Shown here piece after piece: positions 34,168 to 49,130 of a DNA stretch of 64,000 nucleotides (its first letter is position 1; every line of letters starts with the position of its first letter). This DNA is from Sphingomonas sp. AX6 (GTDB lineage: Bacteria > Pseudomonadota > Alphaproteobacteria > Sphingomonadales > Sphingomonadaceae): NCBI RefSeq assembly GCF_902506605.1, contig NZ_LR733979.1:259468-323467 (forward strand). Direction: 5' to 3'. The position numbers and the translations under genes were made by a program. The notes beneath the pieces were generated by a model. The model saw only the letters and a program-made list of their open reading frames with translations. It was not told the DNA's origin and searched no databases.

Positions 34168-35334
34168 TTACCCGGTCGGCGAAAGCTTCATCAGCTTGCC
34201 ACCCGCACCGCGACCGCCGTCTTCAAGCAGCCAGATCGACCCGTCGGGCGCTTCGGCGACGTCACGAATGCGCGTTTCCATATCCCACTGATCGCCCTTG
34301 GTCGCGTTGGTGCCGTTCACGTCGACCCGCACCAGCGCCTGGCCCGACAGCGCGCCGATGAAGGCGTCGCCACGCCACTGCGGCCACAACTTGCCCGAAT
34401 AGATCATCAGACCGGCAGGCGAGATCGCGGTGCCCGGCCAGGACACCTTGGGCGCTTCGAGATCGGGGCGGGTCGAATGATCGGGAATGTCGCGCCCGTC
34501 ATAATGGTCGCCGTCCGACACCATCGGATAGCCGTAGTTGCGGCCTGGTAGCACGACGTTCAACTCGTCGCCGGCCTTCGGCCCCATTTCCTGCTGCCAG
34601 AAACTGCCCGAGGCATCGAACGCCATCCCCAGGATATTGCGGTGACCGTACGACCAGACTTCGGGACGGAAGCCCTGCGTCGCCAGCGGATTGCCGGGCG
34701 CAGGCTGGCCATCGAGCGTCAGCCGCGCGATCTTGCCCAGCGTACCGCCCTTGTCCTGAGCGGGATCGAATTTCTGACGGTCGCCCATCGCGAAGAACAG
34801 GTGCTGGCCATCCGGCGAAAAGGCGATCTGGCCCGAATAATGGCCGTTACCCTCGACATAGGGCGTCGCGCGATAGAGTGTCGATACCTGCTCCAGCCGC
34901 GCCTGGCCATCGGCTGCGACGAGACGACCGCGCGCCAGCACCACGCCCTTGCCGCCTTGGCCGCTGGCGGAATAGCTGAAATAGACGAGGTTGTTCTGCG
35001 CGAACTGCGGGTGGAGCGCGACGTCCATCAACCCGCCTTGCCCGGCGCTGTCCACCGCAGGAATGCCCGCGACCTGGATACGCTGTTGGCCATCGGCGGA
35101 CGCGAGCAGCATCTGGCCGCTCTTTTCCGTGATCAGCATCCGCCCATCGGCCAGAAAGGTCATCGCCCAGGGTGCGTCGAGGTCGGCGACATTGGCGACG
35201 GTGAAAGGCCGTTCGCCCATCGGCGCCGCGGCTTGCGCGCTATTGTCGCTGACATTGCCGGCATTGGCGACGCCGCCCTGATTGCAGGCGGCGAGCAGAA
35301 CGAACGCAGTCGCTCCGTAACGAAGGTTGAGCAC
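34168..35334 (-). CDS. PQQ-dependent aldose sugar dehydrogenase (YliI-like lipoprotein)
   Basis: 388 residues from GTG 35332-35334. A lipoprotein signal (LLAAC, Cys17) leads into a six-bladed propeller with APWAMTFLADGRMLITEK, the GQIAFSPDG segment, SYGHRNILGMAFD and the GDELNVVLPGRNYGYP stretch. These are the PQQ and calcium contacts of the soluble-type (GdhB/YliI) family. It oxidises aldose sugars to lactones in the periplasm. Alternative starts are not convincing. It ends beside the repeat at 34047. The gap to the next gene (35335-35490) is a divergent promoter region with AT-rich sequence near 35350. Confidence 0.93.
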   Translation of the reverse strand: MLNLRYGATAFVLLAACNQGGVANAGNVSDNSAQAAAPMGERPFTVANVADLDAPWAMTFLADGRMLITEKSGQMLLASADGQQRIQVAGIPAVDSAGQGGLMDVALHPQFAQNNLVYFSYSASGQGGKGVVLARGRLVAADGQARLEQVSTLYRATPYVEGNGHYSGQIAFSPDGQHLFFAMGDRQKFDPAQDKGGTLGKIARLTLDGQPAPGNPLATQGFRPEVWSYGHRNILGMAFDASGSFWQQEMGPKAGDELNVVLPGRNYGYPMVSDGDHYDGRDIPDHSTRPDLEAPKVSWPGTAISPAGLMIYSGKLWPQWRGDAFIGALSGQALVRVDVNGTNATKGDQWDMETRIRDVAEAPDGSIWLLEDGGRGAGGKLMKLSPTG

Positions 35335-35490
35335 GCATCTTCCCCTTAAAATTTAATGGTCGTGATTATCGCTCAAGCCAACGCACGATATTGTGAGATG
35401 GTTCATCGCATCCCGGCGCGCATTCGTCGAGCGGATCGCGCCTCAGACGGTTAACCCGATGAAAAGCGACCGCGATTAAGATCGATCCCC

Positions 35491-37200
35491 ATGCCACGCA
35501 CCGCCCTTCCTCCTGTCCGTCGTCCGAGCGACTGGCCGATCAAGGAAATGCTGCTGCTGGTGTATCTGGCGCTGGGGGGGGATGCGATCGTCGAACGGGT
35601 GCAGTCGCTGGGCGTGTCGGCGGCGTTGCCGGCCTATGTCGCCTTGTTCGGCGCACTGGTGCTGGCCTTGTGGCTGGTGTCGCGAATCCATAGCGACCGG
35701 ATACGCTGGCCGATCGCATTGCTGCTGTTCGTCTCCGCCGGATTCATGGCTGCGAACGAACGGATCACGGGTCAGCATTTCACCTATGAAAGCTTCCTCA
35801 ACATGCTGGATGCCGCCGGGTTCTTCGGCGATGCGCTGGCGCAGCATGGCGGCCAGATCGGGCTGGCGGCGCTGAGCGCGCTGCCATTGTGGCTGGGGGT
35901 CGGATTGCGTCCGCGCACGCGACCGCAATTCGGTTGGAAAGCGGGCATTGCGATACCGCTGGCGATCCTAATCGGCTTTACCGCGATGCTGTTCATGCGC
36001 GGCGGCGATGGCGCGCGCGGTGTGCCAGGCGCGTGGCCCCCGATCGCCTATGCGTTGCTGCTGGGGAGCGAACGCGCGACGCGCCCTTCGGTAGAGCCGC
36101 GTGGGGTGGAACTCACCCCCGGACGTCCGAGCGCCAGCGGCGACATTGTGTTGCTGATCGATGAAAGCATCGCGCCTACCTATCTCGACGTCAACGACCC
36201 CGCTGGCGTGCGGTCGGGTCTGGCGCAGCCGCGCTCAGGCGTCGCAATCCACAATTTCGGCATCGGTGCGGCGGTGACGCATTGCAGCCTGGGGTCGAAC
36301 CTGACGCTACGCCATGGCGGCACGCGCGAAGACTATCATCTCCGAAACACCGCCGGACCGACGATCTGGCAATATGCGAAGGCTGCGGGGTATCGCACTG
36401 TCTATCTCGACGCGCAGCGCACCGGCGGCGCGTTTCAGAACGGTATGGACGCAAGCGAGGCGAAGGATATCGACCGGTTCGTCCAGTTCGGCGACGTCGA
36501 TGTGATCGACCGCGACCATGCGGTGGCTGCGCGGCTGTCCGAACTGCTGCGCGACAATGTGCGCGACGTGATCGTCGTCAACAAGATCGGCGCGCATTTT
36601 CCGGTTCAGGCCAAATATCCCGAATCCGCGACCCGCTATGCGCCGGTTCCGTCGCGCGGTGGCTTTGCGGGGATCGTCGATACCGCCAGTCGGGAGGGGT
36701 TCGACGATTCGGGGAAAGGCTGGCGGCGCTATCGCAACGCCTATCGCAACACGGTGGAATGGAATGTCGGCGGATTCTTCGACCGGCTATTCGCGGGCGG
36801 GGTCGGCAATGCGACGATTCTCTACACCGCCGATCACGGGCAGGATTTGAACGAAGTCGGACGACCGGGGGCGAGTACGCATTGTTCGGGTAGCCCAACC
36901 CCTGCCGAAGGCGCGGTGCCGATCGTCGTGCTGGCGGGCGAGGGCGCGGGCGGGCCGGACTGGGGCGGGGCGGCGTCGGCCAATGCGAATCGAGCGAGCC
37001 ATTATCAGTTCTTCCCTACGCTGCTCGGGCTGATGGGCTATCCCGCCGGCGATTACGGCGCGACCCTGACGATGCCGCTCGACGACGAGATGCGGTTCAA
37101 CACGCGTTTCAACGCACGGCTGGGACGCCTGCCCCAGTGGCTCGCGATCTATCCCGACGAGCTGCCACGGCCCCCGGCCACGGATAGCGAGACGCGCTGA
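35491..37200 (+). CDS. EptA-like membrane sulfatase/phosphoethanolamine-transferase family protein
   Basis: 569 residues. The first 200 residues hold four to five membrane segments. The periplasmic domain has the alkaline-phosphatase fold with VLLIDESI (metal-binding), a Thr/Ser-rich VTHCSLGSN in the nucleophile position, VVNKIGAHFPVQAKYP (the H-x-G-x-H equivalent, here GAHFP) and LYTADHGQDLNEV (DHG metal site). EptA adds phosphoethanolamine to lipid A; the acceptor here is unknown, since sphingomonads use other surface glycolipids. The gene is single. Confidence 0.87.
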   Translation: MPRTALPPVRRPSDWPIKEMLLLVYLALGGDAIVERVQSLGVSAALPAYVALFGALVLALWLVSRIHSDRIRWPIALLLFVSAGFMAANERITGQHFTYESFLNMLDAAGFFGDALAQHGGQIGLAALSALPLWLGVGLRPRTRPQFGWKAGIAIPLAILIGFTAMLFMRGGDGARGVPGAWPPIAYALLLGSERATRPSVEPRGVELTPGRPSASGDIVLLIDESIAPTYLDVNDPAGVRSGLAQPRSGVAIHNFGIGAAVTHCSLGSNLTLRHGGTREDYHLRNTAGPTIWQYAKAAGYRTVYLDAQRTGGAFQNGMDASEAKDIDRFVQFGDVDVIDRDHAVAARLSELLRDNVRDVIVVNKIGAHFPVQAKYPESATRYAPVPSRGGFAGIVDTASREGFDDSGKGWRRYRNAYRNTVEWNVGGFFDRLFAGGVGNATILYTADHGQDLNEVGRPGASTHCSGSPTPAEGAVPIVVLAGEGAGGPDWGGAASANANRASHYQFFPTLLGLMGYPAGDYGATLTMPLDDEMRFNTRFNARLGRLPQWLAIYPDELPRPPATDSETR

Positions 37201-37356
37201 ACCGCTATCGCTTGCCAGCGAATGCGATTCGACTTATATCGCGCCTTGTTCTCGACATCGGAAACCTTGACGAGGCTGGCCCCACCGGGACCGGCAACGA
37301 CCCGGCGCATTTGCGCGACACGACCCGCCTTCGGGCAGACAGGATATGGACCACGC

Positions 37357-37899
37357 ATGGCGAACATCGCCGCATTGACAGCGCTGATCGAACCCGAAGC
37401 CGCTGCTTTGGGTCTGGCGCTCGTGCGCGTGAAGATGTTCGGCGGCGAGAGCGATCCGACGCTTCAGGTGATGGCCGAGCGCCCCGACACCCGCCAGTTG
37501 ACGATCGAGGATTGCGCCGCGCTGTCGCGCCGGATTTCGGAGCAACTCGACGCACTGGAAGAAGCGGGCCGCGATCCCATCGACCATGCGTATCGGCTGG
37601 AAGTCTCCTCCCCCGGTATCGACCGCCCGCTGACGCGGCTTGCGGATTTCGAGGATTGGAAGGGCCATGAAGCTCGCGTGACGCTGACCGAGAAGGTCGA
37701 CAATCGCAAGCAACTGACCGGCATCCTGATGGGGGTCGAGGGCGACCAGGTGACGGTCGATGTGCGCAAGCATCAGCCGATGACGGTCGCATTTGCCGAT
37801 ATCGCCGACGCAAAACTCACGATCACCGACAAGTTGATCGCAGCAACCCGCCCGCTCTCCACCGAGGGCGCAGACGACATCATCGAAGTGGAAGGTTGA
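37357..37899 (+). CDS. rimP: Ribosome maturation factor RimP
   Basis: 180 residues from ATG 37357, with AGGATATGGA upstream. A longer frame has no family match. LTIEDCAALSRRISEQLD and RLEVSSPGIDRPL are the two RimP signatures. The C-terminal extension past 160 is normal for alphaproteobacteria. RimP helps 30S assembly. It begins the rimP-nusA-ylxR-infB block, the standard bacterial order. Confidence 0.95.
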   Translation: MANIAALTALIEPEAAALGLALVRVKMFGGESDPTLQVMAERPDTRQLTIEDCAALSRRISEQLDALEEAGRDPIDHAYRLEVSSPGIDRPLTRLADFEDWKGHEARVTLTEKVDNRKQLTGILMGVEGDQVTVDVRKHQPMTVAFADIADAKLTITDKLIAATRPLSTEGADDIIEVEG

Positions 37900-37907
37900 T
37901 TCAAACG

Positions 37908-39581
37908 ATGGCCACCGCAGTTACCGCCAACCGTGCCGAACTGATCGCGATCGCCGACGCCGTCGCGCGCGAAAAGCTGATCGACAAGGGCATCGTCATC
38001 GAGGCGATGGAGGACGCGATCCAGCGCGCCGCGCGCTCGCGCTACGGTGCCGAAAACGACATCCGCGCAAAGCTCGACCCCAATACCGGCGATCTGCGCC
38101 TGTGGCGCGTCGTCGAAGTGGTCGAGGCGGTCGATGACTACTTCAAGCAGGTGAATCTGAAGGAAGCCGAGAAGCTTCAAAAGGGTGCGGTCGTCGGCGA
38201 CTATATCGTCGATCCGCTGCCCCCGATCGAATTCGGGCGCATCGCAGCCCAGGCCGCCAAGCAGGTCATTTTCCAGAAGGTCCGCGACGCAGAACGCGAC
38301 CGCCAGTTCGACGAGTTCAAGGACCGCGTGGGTGAGATCATCACCGGCGTCGTCAAGCGCGTCGAATTCGGCCATGTGGTCGTCGATCTGGGCCGTGCGG
38401 AAGGCGTCATCCGCCGCGACGCGCAGATCCCGCGCGAAGTGGTGCGCGTCAACGACCGTATCCGCTCGATCATCCTGAACGTCCGCCGCGAAAACCGCGG
38501 GCCGCAGATTTTCCTCAGCCGCGCGCATCCCGACTTCATGAAGAAGCTGTTCGCGCAGGAAGTGCCCGAAATCTACGACGGCATCATCGAGATCAAGGCT
38601 GCGGCTCGCGATCCCGGCAGCCGCGCCAAGATCGGCGTGATTTCGCACGATAGCTCGATCGACCCGGTCGGCGCGTGCGTCGGCATGAAGGGCAGCCGCG
38701 TTCAGGCGGTGGTCCAGGAAATGCAGGGCGAAAAGATCGACATCATCCCCTGGAGCGAGGACACCGCGACCTTCGTCGTCAACGCGCTTCAGCCCGCCAG
38801 CGTCAGCCGCGTGTTGATCGACGAAGAGGATGACCGCATCGAAGTCGTCGTCCCCGACGATCAGCTTTCGCTTGCCATCGGCCGCCGCGGCCAGAATGTC
38901 CGCCTCGCCAGCCAGCTCACCGGCAAGGCGATCGACATCATGACCGAGGCCGATTCGAGCGAGAAGCGCCAGAAGGAATTCGTCGAACGTTCGGAAATGT
39001 TCCAGAACGAACTCGACGTCGACGAAACGCTGGCACAGCTTCTGGTTGCCGAAGGCTTCGGCGAACTCGAAGAAGTCGCCTATGTCGAAATCGACGAGCT
39101 GGCCGGCATCGAAGGGTTCGACGAGGATCTGGCGGGCGAGCTTCAGAACCGCGCCGCCGAAGCACTGGAGCGCCGCGAAGAAGCCAATCGCACCGAGCGT
39201 AAGGCACTGGGCGTCGAGGACGATCTGGCCGGAATGCCCTATCTGACCGAAGCGATGCTGGTCACCCTCGGCAAGGCGGGGATCAAGACGCTCGACGATC
39301 TGGCCGATCTGGCGACCGACGAACTGGTTCAGAAAAAGCGCATCGAACCGCGCCGCCGCAACGAGGACGCGCCCAAGCGCACCGAAGACAAGGGCGGAAT
39401 CCTGGCGTCCTATGGCCTGAGCGACGAACAGGGCAACGAGATCATCATGGCCGCCCGCGCCCACTGGTTCGAAGACGAAGACGCAGCGAAAGCTGAGGTC
39501 GAGGCTGAGGCTGAAACCAACGCGGATCAGGAAACCGGTACGTCCGGTGCGGAGGACGCTGTTGCGGAATCCGAGCAATGA
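37908..39581 (+). CDS. nusA: Transcription elongation/termination factor NusA
   Basis: 557 residues from ATG 37908; a TTG four codons earlier is in frame. The N-terminal RNA-polymerase domain, S1 domain (about 130-200) and two KH domains (IGVISHDSSIDPVGACVGMKGSRVQ and LSLAIGRRGQNVRLA) are clear. They are followed by the two acidic helix-hairpin-helix repeats and a long acidic Glu/Ala tail. It modulates pausing, antitermination and Rho action. It is nine bases downstream of rimP. Confidence 0.97.
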   Translation: MATAVTANRAELIAIADAVAREKLIDKGIVIEAMEDAIQRAARSRYGAENDIRAKLDPNTGDLRLWRVVEVVEAVDDYFKQVNLKEAEKLQKGAVVGDYIVDPLPPIEFGRIAAQAAKQVIFQKVRDAERDRQFDEFKDRVGEIITGVVKRVEFGHVVVDLGRAEGVIRRDAQIPREVVRVNDRIRSIILNVRRENRGPQIFLSRAHPDFMKKLFAQEVPEIYDGIIEIKAAARDPGSRAKIGVISHDSSIDPVGACVGMKGSRVQAVVQEMQGEKIDIIPWSEDTATFVVNALQPASVSRVLIDEEDDRIEVVVPDDQLSLAIGRRGQNVRLASQLTGKAIDIMTEADSSEKRQKEFVERSEMFQNELDVDETLAQLLVAEGFGELEEVAYVEIDELAGIEGFDEDLAGELQNRAAEALERREEANRTERKALGVEDDLAGMPYLTEAMLVTLGKAGIKTLDDLADLATDELVQKKRIEPRRRNEDAPKRTEDKGGILASYGLSDEQGNEIIMAARAHWFEDEDAAKAEVEAEAETNADQETGTSGAEDAVAESEQ

Positions 39582-39606
39582 TACGGCTGGGCTGACCCAA
39601 GCTACC

Positions 39607-39739
39607 CGTCACCCCGGCCTCGTGCCGGGGTCCACGGTGCCGCGATTCCGGAACTGGGTTGGCGCACGGATGCGTGCCGCCCGGCCTCCTTTCGACGCGC
39701 CTGACGCACGGTGGACCCCGGAACAGGTCCGGGGTGACG
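39607..39739. repeat. Dispersed palindrome (GTCACCCCGG family), copy 1
   Basis: Left arm CGTCACCCCGGCCTCGTGCC and right arm ending GGTCCGGGGTGACG pair across a variable core. An inner repeat GGGGTCCAC/GTGGACCCC strengthens it. It fills the nusA-ylxR gap. The same family recurs at 61641-61749. Confidence 0.85.
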
Positions 39740-39758
39740 AACAGATGGAGGCGCGCGC

Positions 39759-40466
39759 ATGAGCGACCCCATCCGCACCTGCATTCTGTCACGCGAATCC
39801 GACACGCGCGATCACCTGATCCGCTTGGCGGTGTCGCCGGACGGAGACGTGCTGCCCGACGTCCGCGCCAAGGCACCGGGGCGCGGCGCGTGGATCGGCG
39901 TGACGCGCGGCGAGTTGGAAACCGCGATTGCCAAGGGTAAGCTGAAAGGTGCGCTGGCGCGCGCGTTCAAAGGCGCACCGTTGGCGATCCCCGACGACCT
40001 GCCGCAACGCATTGCCGATGCGCTGGAACGCGATGCGCTCAACCGCTTCGGACTCGAATCGAAGGCCGGGCATGTCGTGATCGGACATGAAAAGATCGAC
40101 AAGGCCGCGCGCTCGGGCAAATTGCATCTGCTGGTCCATGCCGACGACGCCGGTGCGGATGGCACGCGCAAGCTGGACCAGGCATGGCGAGTCGGGCGCG
40201 ATCAGGAGGGTTCGGGCGCGACGGGCTTGGATTTGCCCGTTTCGCGCACCATATTGTCTTTAGCCCTTGGCCGCGAAAATGTGGTACATGCCGGGCTGAT
40301 CGACGCGAGAGCGGCAAAGCGGGTGGGCGAAAGCCTGGCCCGCTGGTTGTATTTTATCGGACCTGACGGTGCGACCAAGCCTTGCGAAACGCTTTCGCAG
40401 GGGCCATCGGACGGCGCGACAGGCGCGTCGGACGAACCGACGAACGACGCTAGGGAATTTGAGTAA
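39759..40466 (+). CDS. YlxR/DUF448 RNA-binding protein
   Basis: 235 residues. The start PIRTCILSRESDTRDHLIRLAV and GRGAWIGVTRGELETAIAKGKL form the YlxR domain. Residues 90-190 resemble an L7Ae/YlxQ-like fold (GHVVIGHEKIDKAARSGKLHLLVHADDA). So the small YlxR and YlxQ are probably fused, as is usual in alphaproteobacteria. It probably binds RNA or nucleoid components. It precedes infB by four bases. Confidence 0.88.
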   Translation: MSDPIRTCILSRESDTRDHLIRLAVSPDGDVLPDVRAKAPGRGAWIGVTRGELETAIAKGKLKGALARAFKGAPLAIPDDLPQRIADALERDALNRFGLESKAGHVVIGHEKIDKAARSGKLHLLVHADDAGADGTRKLDQAWRVGRDQEGSGATGLDLPVSRTILSLALGRENVVHAGLIDARAAKRVGESLARWLYFIGPDGATKPCETLSQGPSDGATGASDEPTNDAREFE

Positions 40467-40470
40467 CCGG

Positions 40471-43203
<2,733 letters not shown>

Positions 43204-43207
43204 GCGC

Positions 43208-43251
43208 TAGAGGAAAGGCTATCGGTGGCAACACCGATAGCCTTTCCTCTA
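43208..43251 (+). terminator. 20-bp perfect hairpin with GCAA loop after infB
   Basis: Arms 43208-43227 and 43232-43251 are perfectly complementary, with a GCAA tetraloop. No T-run follows on the plus strand (AGATGATGG). It probably marks the 3' end of the infB mRNA or protects it from decay, and perhaps insulates the TA module. Confidence 0.65.
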
Positions 43252-43261
43252 AGATGATGGT

Positions 43262-43501
43262 GTGGAGGTTCGGTTCTCATCCTCGGCGGCTCGATCGCTG
43301 CTTAGGTCGAACAAGCGGGCATTGATCCGCACAAAGATTGACGATTTAGCGCGTGATCCGTTGTCGGCCAGTGCCAATATAAAACGGTTGCAGGGCCGAC
43401 CTGAATATCGGTTGCGCGTGCAGGATTGGCGAGTCATCTTCCGGATTGAGGACGACATCCTGTGGATCGATGACATCGCGCCGCGTGGATCGGTTTATTA
43501 G
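43262..43501 (+). CDS. RelE/ParE-family toxin
   Basis: 79 residues from GTG 43262. The sequence runs VRFSSSAARSLLRSNKRALIRTKIDDLARDPLSA, then IKRLQGRPEYRLRVQDWRVIFRI. This matches RelE-type toxins, with the Arg-rich RLRVQDWRVIF core that holds the ribosome- or target-binding basic residues. RelE cleaves mRNA in the ribosomal A site; ParE poisons gyrase. Sequence cannot choose between them. The partner antitoxin follows after eight bases. Codon choice in this pair is more AT-rich than in infB next to it, suggesting acquisition. Confidence 0.83.
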   Translation: MEVRFSSSAARSLLRSNKRALIRTKIDDLARDPLSASANIKRLQGRPEYRLRVQDWRVIFRIEDDILWIDDIAPRGSVY

Positions 43502-43509
43502 GTGATGCA

Positions 43510-43881
43510 GTGACCGCCCAGATCGTTGAAATTTCCGGCCAAAAGATGGTCGTCCTACCAATTAGGGATTATGAGCGGCTGGTCGATCTTGCCGAAGAGC
43601 GTGCGGACGTTGCCGCCGCCACAAGTGCCGAGCAGCGACGAAACGATGGCGAGGAGTTTCTGCCTGCCGATATGGTCGATCGGTTGTTGGCGGGCGAGAA
43701 TCCTCTTCGGGTTTGGCGGAATCACCGCGGACTTACTCAAGACGCGCTGGGGCAAGCGGTTGGAGTAAGCAAAGTGATGATCTCAAAAATGGAACTTGGC
43801 GATCGCAACGGCTCCCTTCAGACGTGGAACGCAATCGCTCACGAGCTTGGCGTCGCGATCGACGATATCACGCCCAATTGA
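43510..43881 (+). CDS. HTH antitoxin with Phd-like N-terminus (XRE family)
   Basis: 123 residues from GTG 43510. Residues 1-35 ([26 protein letters not shown]) look like a Phd/YefM-type segment that could wrap the toxin. Residues 60-120 are an XRE helix-turn-helix ([29 protein letters not shown]). It should neutralise the preceding toxin and repress the pair's own promoter. The toxin-first order with an HTH antitoxin is like higBA. Confidence 0.83.
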   Translation: MTAQIVEISGQKMVVLPIRDYERLVDLAEERADVAAATSAEQRRNDGEEFLPADMVDRLLAGENPLRVWRNHRGLTQDALGQAVGVSKVMISKMELGDRNGSLQTWNAIAHELGVAIDDITPN

Positions 43882-43897
43882 ATCGTTCGAAAGCCTG

Positions 43898-44305
43898 ATG
43901 AAACCCGACAACACCACCGAAACCCGCTCCGTCCGCCTGCTGCGCGTGGGCGAGCAGATGCGTCACATCCTGTCCGAAATCCTTCAGCGCGGTGACGTGC
44001 ATGACGAGACGCTCGCCAAGCATCTCGTTAGCGTCACCGAAGTCCGCATGTCCCCCGACCTGCGCCACGCGACCGTGTTCGTGAAACCGCTGCTCGGCCA
44101 GGACGAGGAAAAGGTGATCAAGGCGCTCAGGACCAACACCGCCTACCTCCAGCGCGAAGTCGCGAGCCGCGTGAAGATGAAATACGCCGCCAAGCTCAAA
44201 TTCCTGGCCGACGATAGCTTCGACGAAGGCACGCGCATCGACCAGCTCCTCCGCGCGCCCAAGGTCGCCCGCGATCTGAGCGAGGATGGCGACGGCGAAA
44301 GCTGA
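43898..44305 (+). CDS. rbfA: Ribosome-binding factor A
   Basis: 135 residues from ATG 43898; a longer frame lies over the antitoxin. [26 protein letters not shown] and [23 protein letters not shown] are RbfA blocks, ending in the [27 protein letters not shown]-facing stretch. It matures 16S rRNA at the 5' end. It normally follows infB directly; here the TA pair intervenes. Transcription probably continues from infB or starts anew within the insertion. Confidence 0.95.
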   Translation: MKPDNTTETRSVRLLRVGEQMRHILSEILQRGDVHDETLAKHLVSVTEVRMSPDLRHATVFVKPLLGQDEEKVIKALRTNTAYLQREVASRVKMKYAAKLKFLADDSFDEGTRIDQLLRAPKVARDLSEDGDGES

Positions 44306-44342
44306 TCGCGTTTCGCTTCCGCTCGGTTAAGGTCGCAGCGTC

Positions 44343-44951
44343 ATGGCCAAGCTCTATTTCTACTACGCCTCGATGAATGCGGGGAAATCGACCACGCTGC
44401 TCCAGGCCGATTTCAATTATCGCGAACGCGGGATGCACACGATGCTCTACACCGCCGCACTCGATGACCGGGTGGAGGCGGGGATCATCGGATCGCGGAT
44501 CGGACTGGCGGCGAAGGGGCAGCTGTTCGATGCGATGACCGATCTGTTCGCCGACATCGCCGCCGAACATGGCGAGCGCACCGTCGGCTGCGTGCTGGTG
44601 GACGAGGCGCAATTCCTTACGCCCGCGCAAGTCGACGCGTTGGCCGCGGTTGCCGACCGACTGCATATTCCGGTGCTTGCTTACGGCCTGCGCACCGATT
44701 TCCAAGGGGAGTTGTTCCCCGGTTCGGCGCGGCTGCTGGCGATCGCCGATGCGTTGGTCGAGCTGAAATCGGTCTGCGCATGCGGGCGCAAGGCGACGAT
44801 GAACCTGCGTGTCGACGACAGCGGCAACGCCGTCGCCATCGGCGCACAGACCGAGATCGGTGGCAACGACCGTTACGTCGCGATGTGCAGGCGGCATTTC
44901 AGCGAAGCGTTGGAAAGCTCGCTCAGCACCGGTTCAGAACGGGCGAATTAG
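44343..44951 (+). CDS. tdk: Thymidine kinase
   Basis: 202 residues. LYFYYASMNAGKSTTLLQ holds the P-loop, GCVLVDEAQFLT is the Walker B, and the C-terminal zinc cysteines (CACGRKATMN and the C of MCRRHF) and the lasso loop are present. It phosphorylates thymidine in the salvage pathway. It starts 37 bases after rbfA. It is of the TK1-like type II kind, as expected in bacteria. Confidence 0.94.
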   Translation: MAKLYFYYASMNAGKSTTLLQADFNYRERGMHTMLYTAALDDRVEAGIIGSRIGLAAKGQLFDAMTDLFADIAAEHGERTVGCVLVDEAQFLTPAQVDALAAVADRLHIPVLAYGLRTDFQGELFPGSARLLAIADALVELKSVCACGRKATMNLRVDDSGNAVAIGAQTEIGGNDRYVAMCRRHFSEALESSLSTGSERAN

Positions 44952-44961
44952 GGTCACCTCC

Positions 44962-47878
<2,917 letters not shown>

Positions 47879-47969
47879 TCTTACCGGGATCGGTGCGGTT
47901 GCGCCGAGCCGATCCCGTGCGGTGACCACTGCCCTTCCCCCCCCTGCGCACATCGGCTAGGCGGCGGGC

Positions 47970-49130
47970 ATGTCGTCCACGCTTAGCTGTGACGTCGCCA
48001 TTGTCGGCGGCGGCCTTGCCGGTGCGCTGATTGCGCTGGCGCTCAACAAGTCGCATCCCGAACTCGACGTTCGCGTGATCGAGGGTGGGCGGGCGATCGG
48101 CGGCAATCATATCTGGTCCTTTTTCCCCAGCGACATTGCCGACGCCGATCGCTGGCTGGTCGCCCCGCTCGTCTCCTATGGCTGGACCGGCTATGATGTG
48201 CGGTTTCCGGCGCATCAGAGAACGCTGAAATCCGGCTATTATTCGATCGAATCCGAACGGCTGGACCGCGTGCTGCGCGAGGCGATGCCCAAGCGTTCGG
48301 TGATGCTGCGCCGTCAGGTGCTGGGGGTCAGCGGACGCCGCGTGCAACTGGCAGACGGCACGCGGATCGACGCGAAGGGCGTGATCGATTGCCGCGGTCC
48401 CGCCAATCTCGACCATCTCCAGCTCGGTTGGCAAAAATTCGTGGGCCAGGAACTGGAACTCGGCGAGCCGCACAATTTGACGCGGCCGATCATCATGGAT
48501 GCGAACGTCGAACAGATCGATGGATATCGGTTCGTCTATAGCCTGCCCTTTGCGGCAACACGGATGTTCGTCGAGGACACCTATTACAGCGACACGCCCG
48601 ATATCGACCTGCGCGGCTACAAGAAGCGCATCTATGCCTATGCCGATGCGCGAGGGTGGCCGATCGAGCGCGTCCTGCGGACCGAAACGGGGGTGCTGCC
48701 GGTGGCGATGGGCGGCGATTTCGAAGGTTATTGGGCAAGCGGCGGTGCGCAGGTGGCAAAAGCGGGCATGCGCGCGGGGCTATTCCATCCGCTGACCGGC
48801 TATTCGCTGCCCGATGCGGTTCGGCTGGCGAGCCTGATTTCCAAGCAATCGGATTTCTCTGGCTCGGCGCTCCACGCCCTGACGCATGACTTTGCGCGCA
48901 AGACGTGGAAATCACGCGGCTTTTATCGGATGCTGAGCGCGATGCTGTTCAAGGCGGCGGAGCCGGAAGAGCGTTACGGCATTCTTGAGCGTTTCTATCG
49001 GCTGGACGCGGGACTTGTCGCGCGCTTCTATGCCGGGCAATCGTCATGGCTCGACCGCGCACGCGTGTTGAGCGGCAAGCCACCCGTGCCCATCTCCCGG
49101 GCCATCGGTGCGATCAGGGGAATGCGTTGA
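47970..49130 (+). CDS. crtY: Lycopene beta-cyclase
   Basis: 386 residues. The N-terminal FAD-binding loop CDVAIVGGGLAGALIALAL, the conserved GNHIWSFF segment and ANVEQIDGYRFVYSLPF, plus ETGVLPVAMGGDF, are typical CrtY. It closes both ends of lycopene to beta-carotene. It shares one base with the crtI start, so carotenoid genes are translated together. The yellow nostoxanthin-type pathway of sphingomonads starts from this product. Confidence 0.95.
   Translation: MSSTLSCDVAIVGGGLAGALIALALNKSHPELDVRVIEGGRAIGGNHIWSFFPSDIADADRWLVAPLVSYGWTGYDVRFPAHQRTLKSGYYSIESERLDRVLREAMPKRSVMLRRQVLGVSGRRVQLADGTRIDAKGVIDCRGPANLDHLQLGWQKFVGQELELGEPHNLTRPIIMDANVEQIDGYRFVYSLPFAATRMFVEDTYYSDTPDIDLRGYKKRIYAYADARGWPIERVLRTETGVLPVAMGGDFEGYWASGGAQVAKAGMRAGLFHPLTGYSLPDAVRLASLISKQSDFSGSALHALTHDFARKTWKSRGFYRMLSAMLFKAAEPEERYGILERFYRLDAGLVARFYAGQSSWLDRARVLSGKPPVPISRAIGAIRGMR

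Noticed and set aside
37773..39578. Antisense open frame of about 600 codons across nusA
   Set aside because: Composition effect of high-GC third positions. The plus strand encodes complete NusA with all domains.
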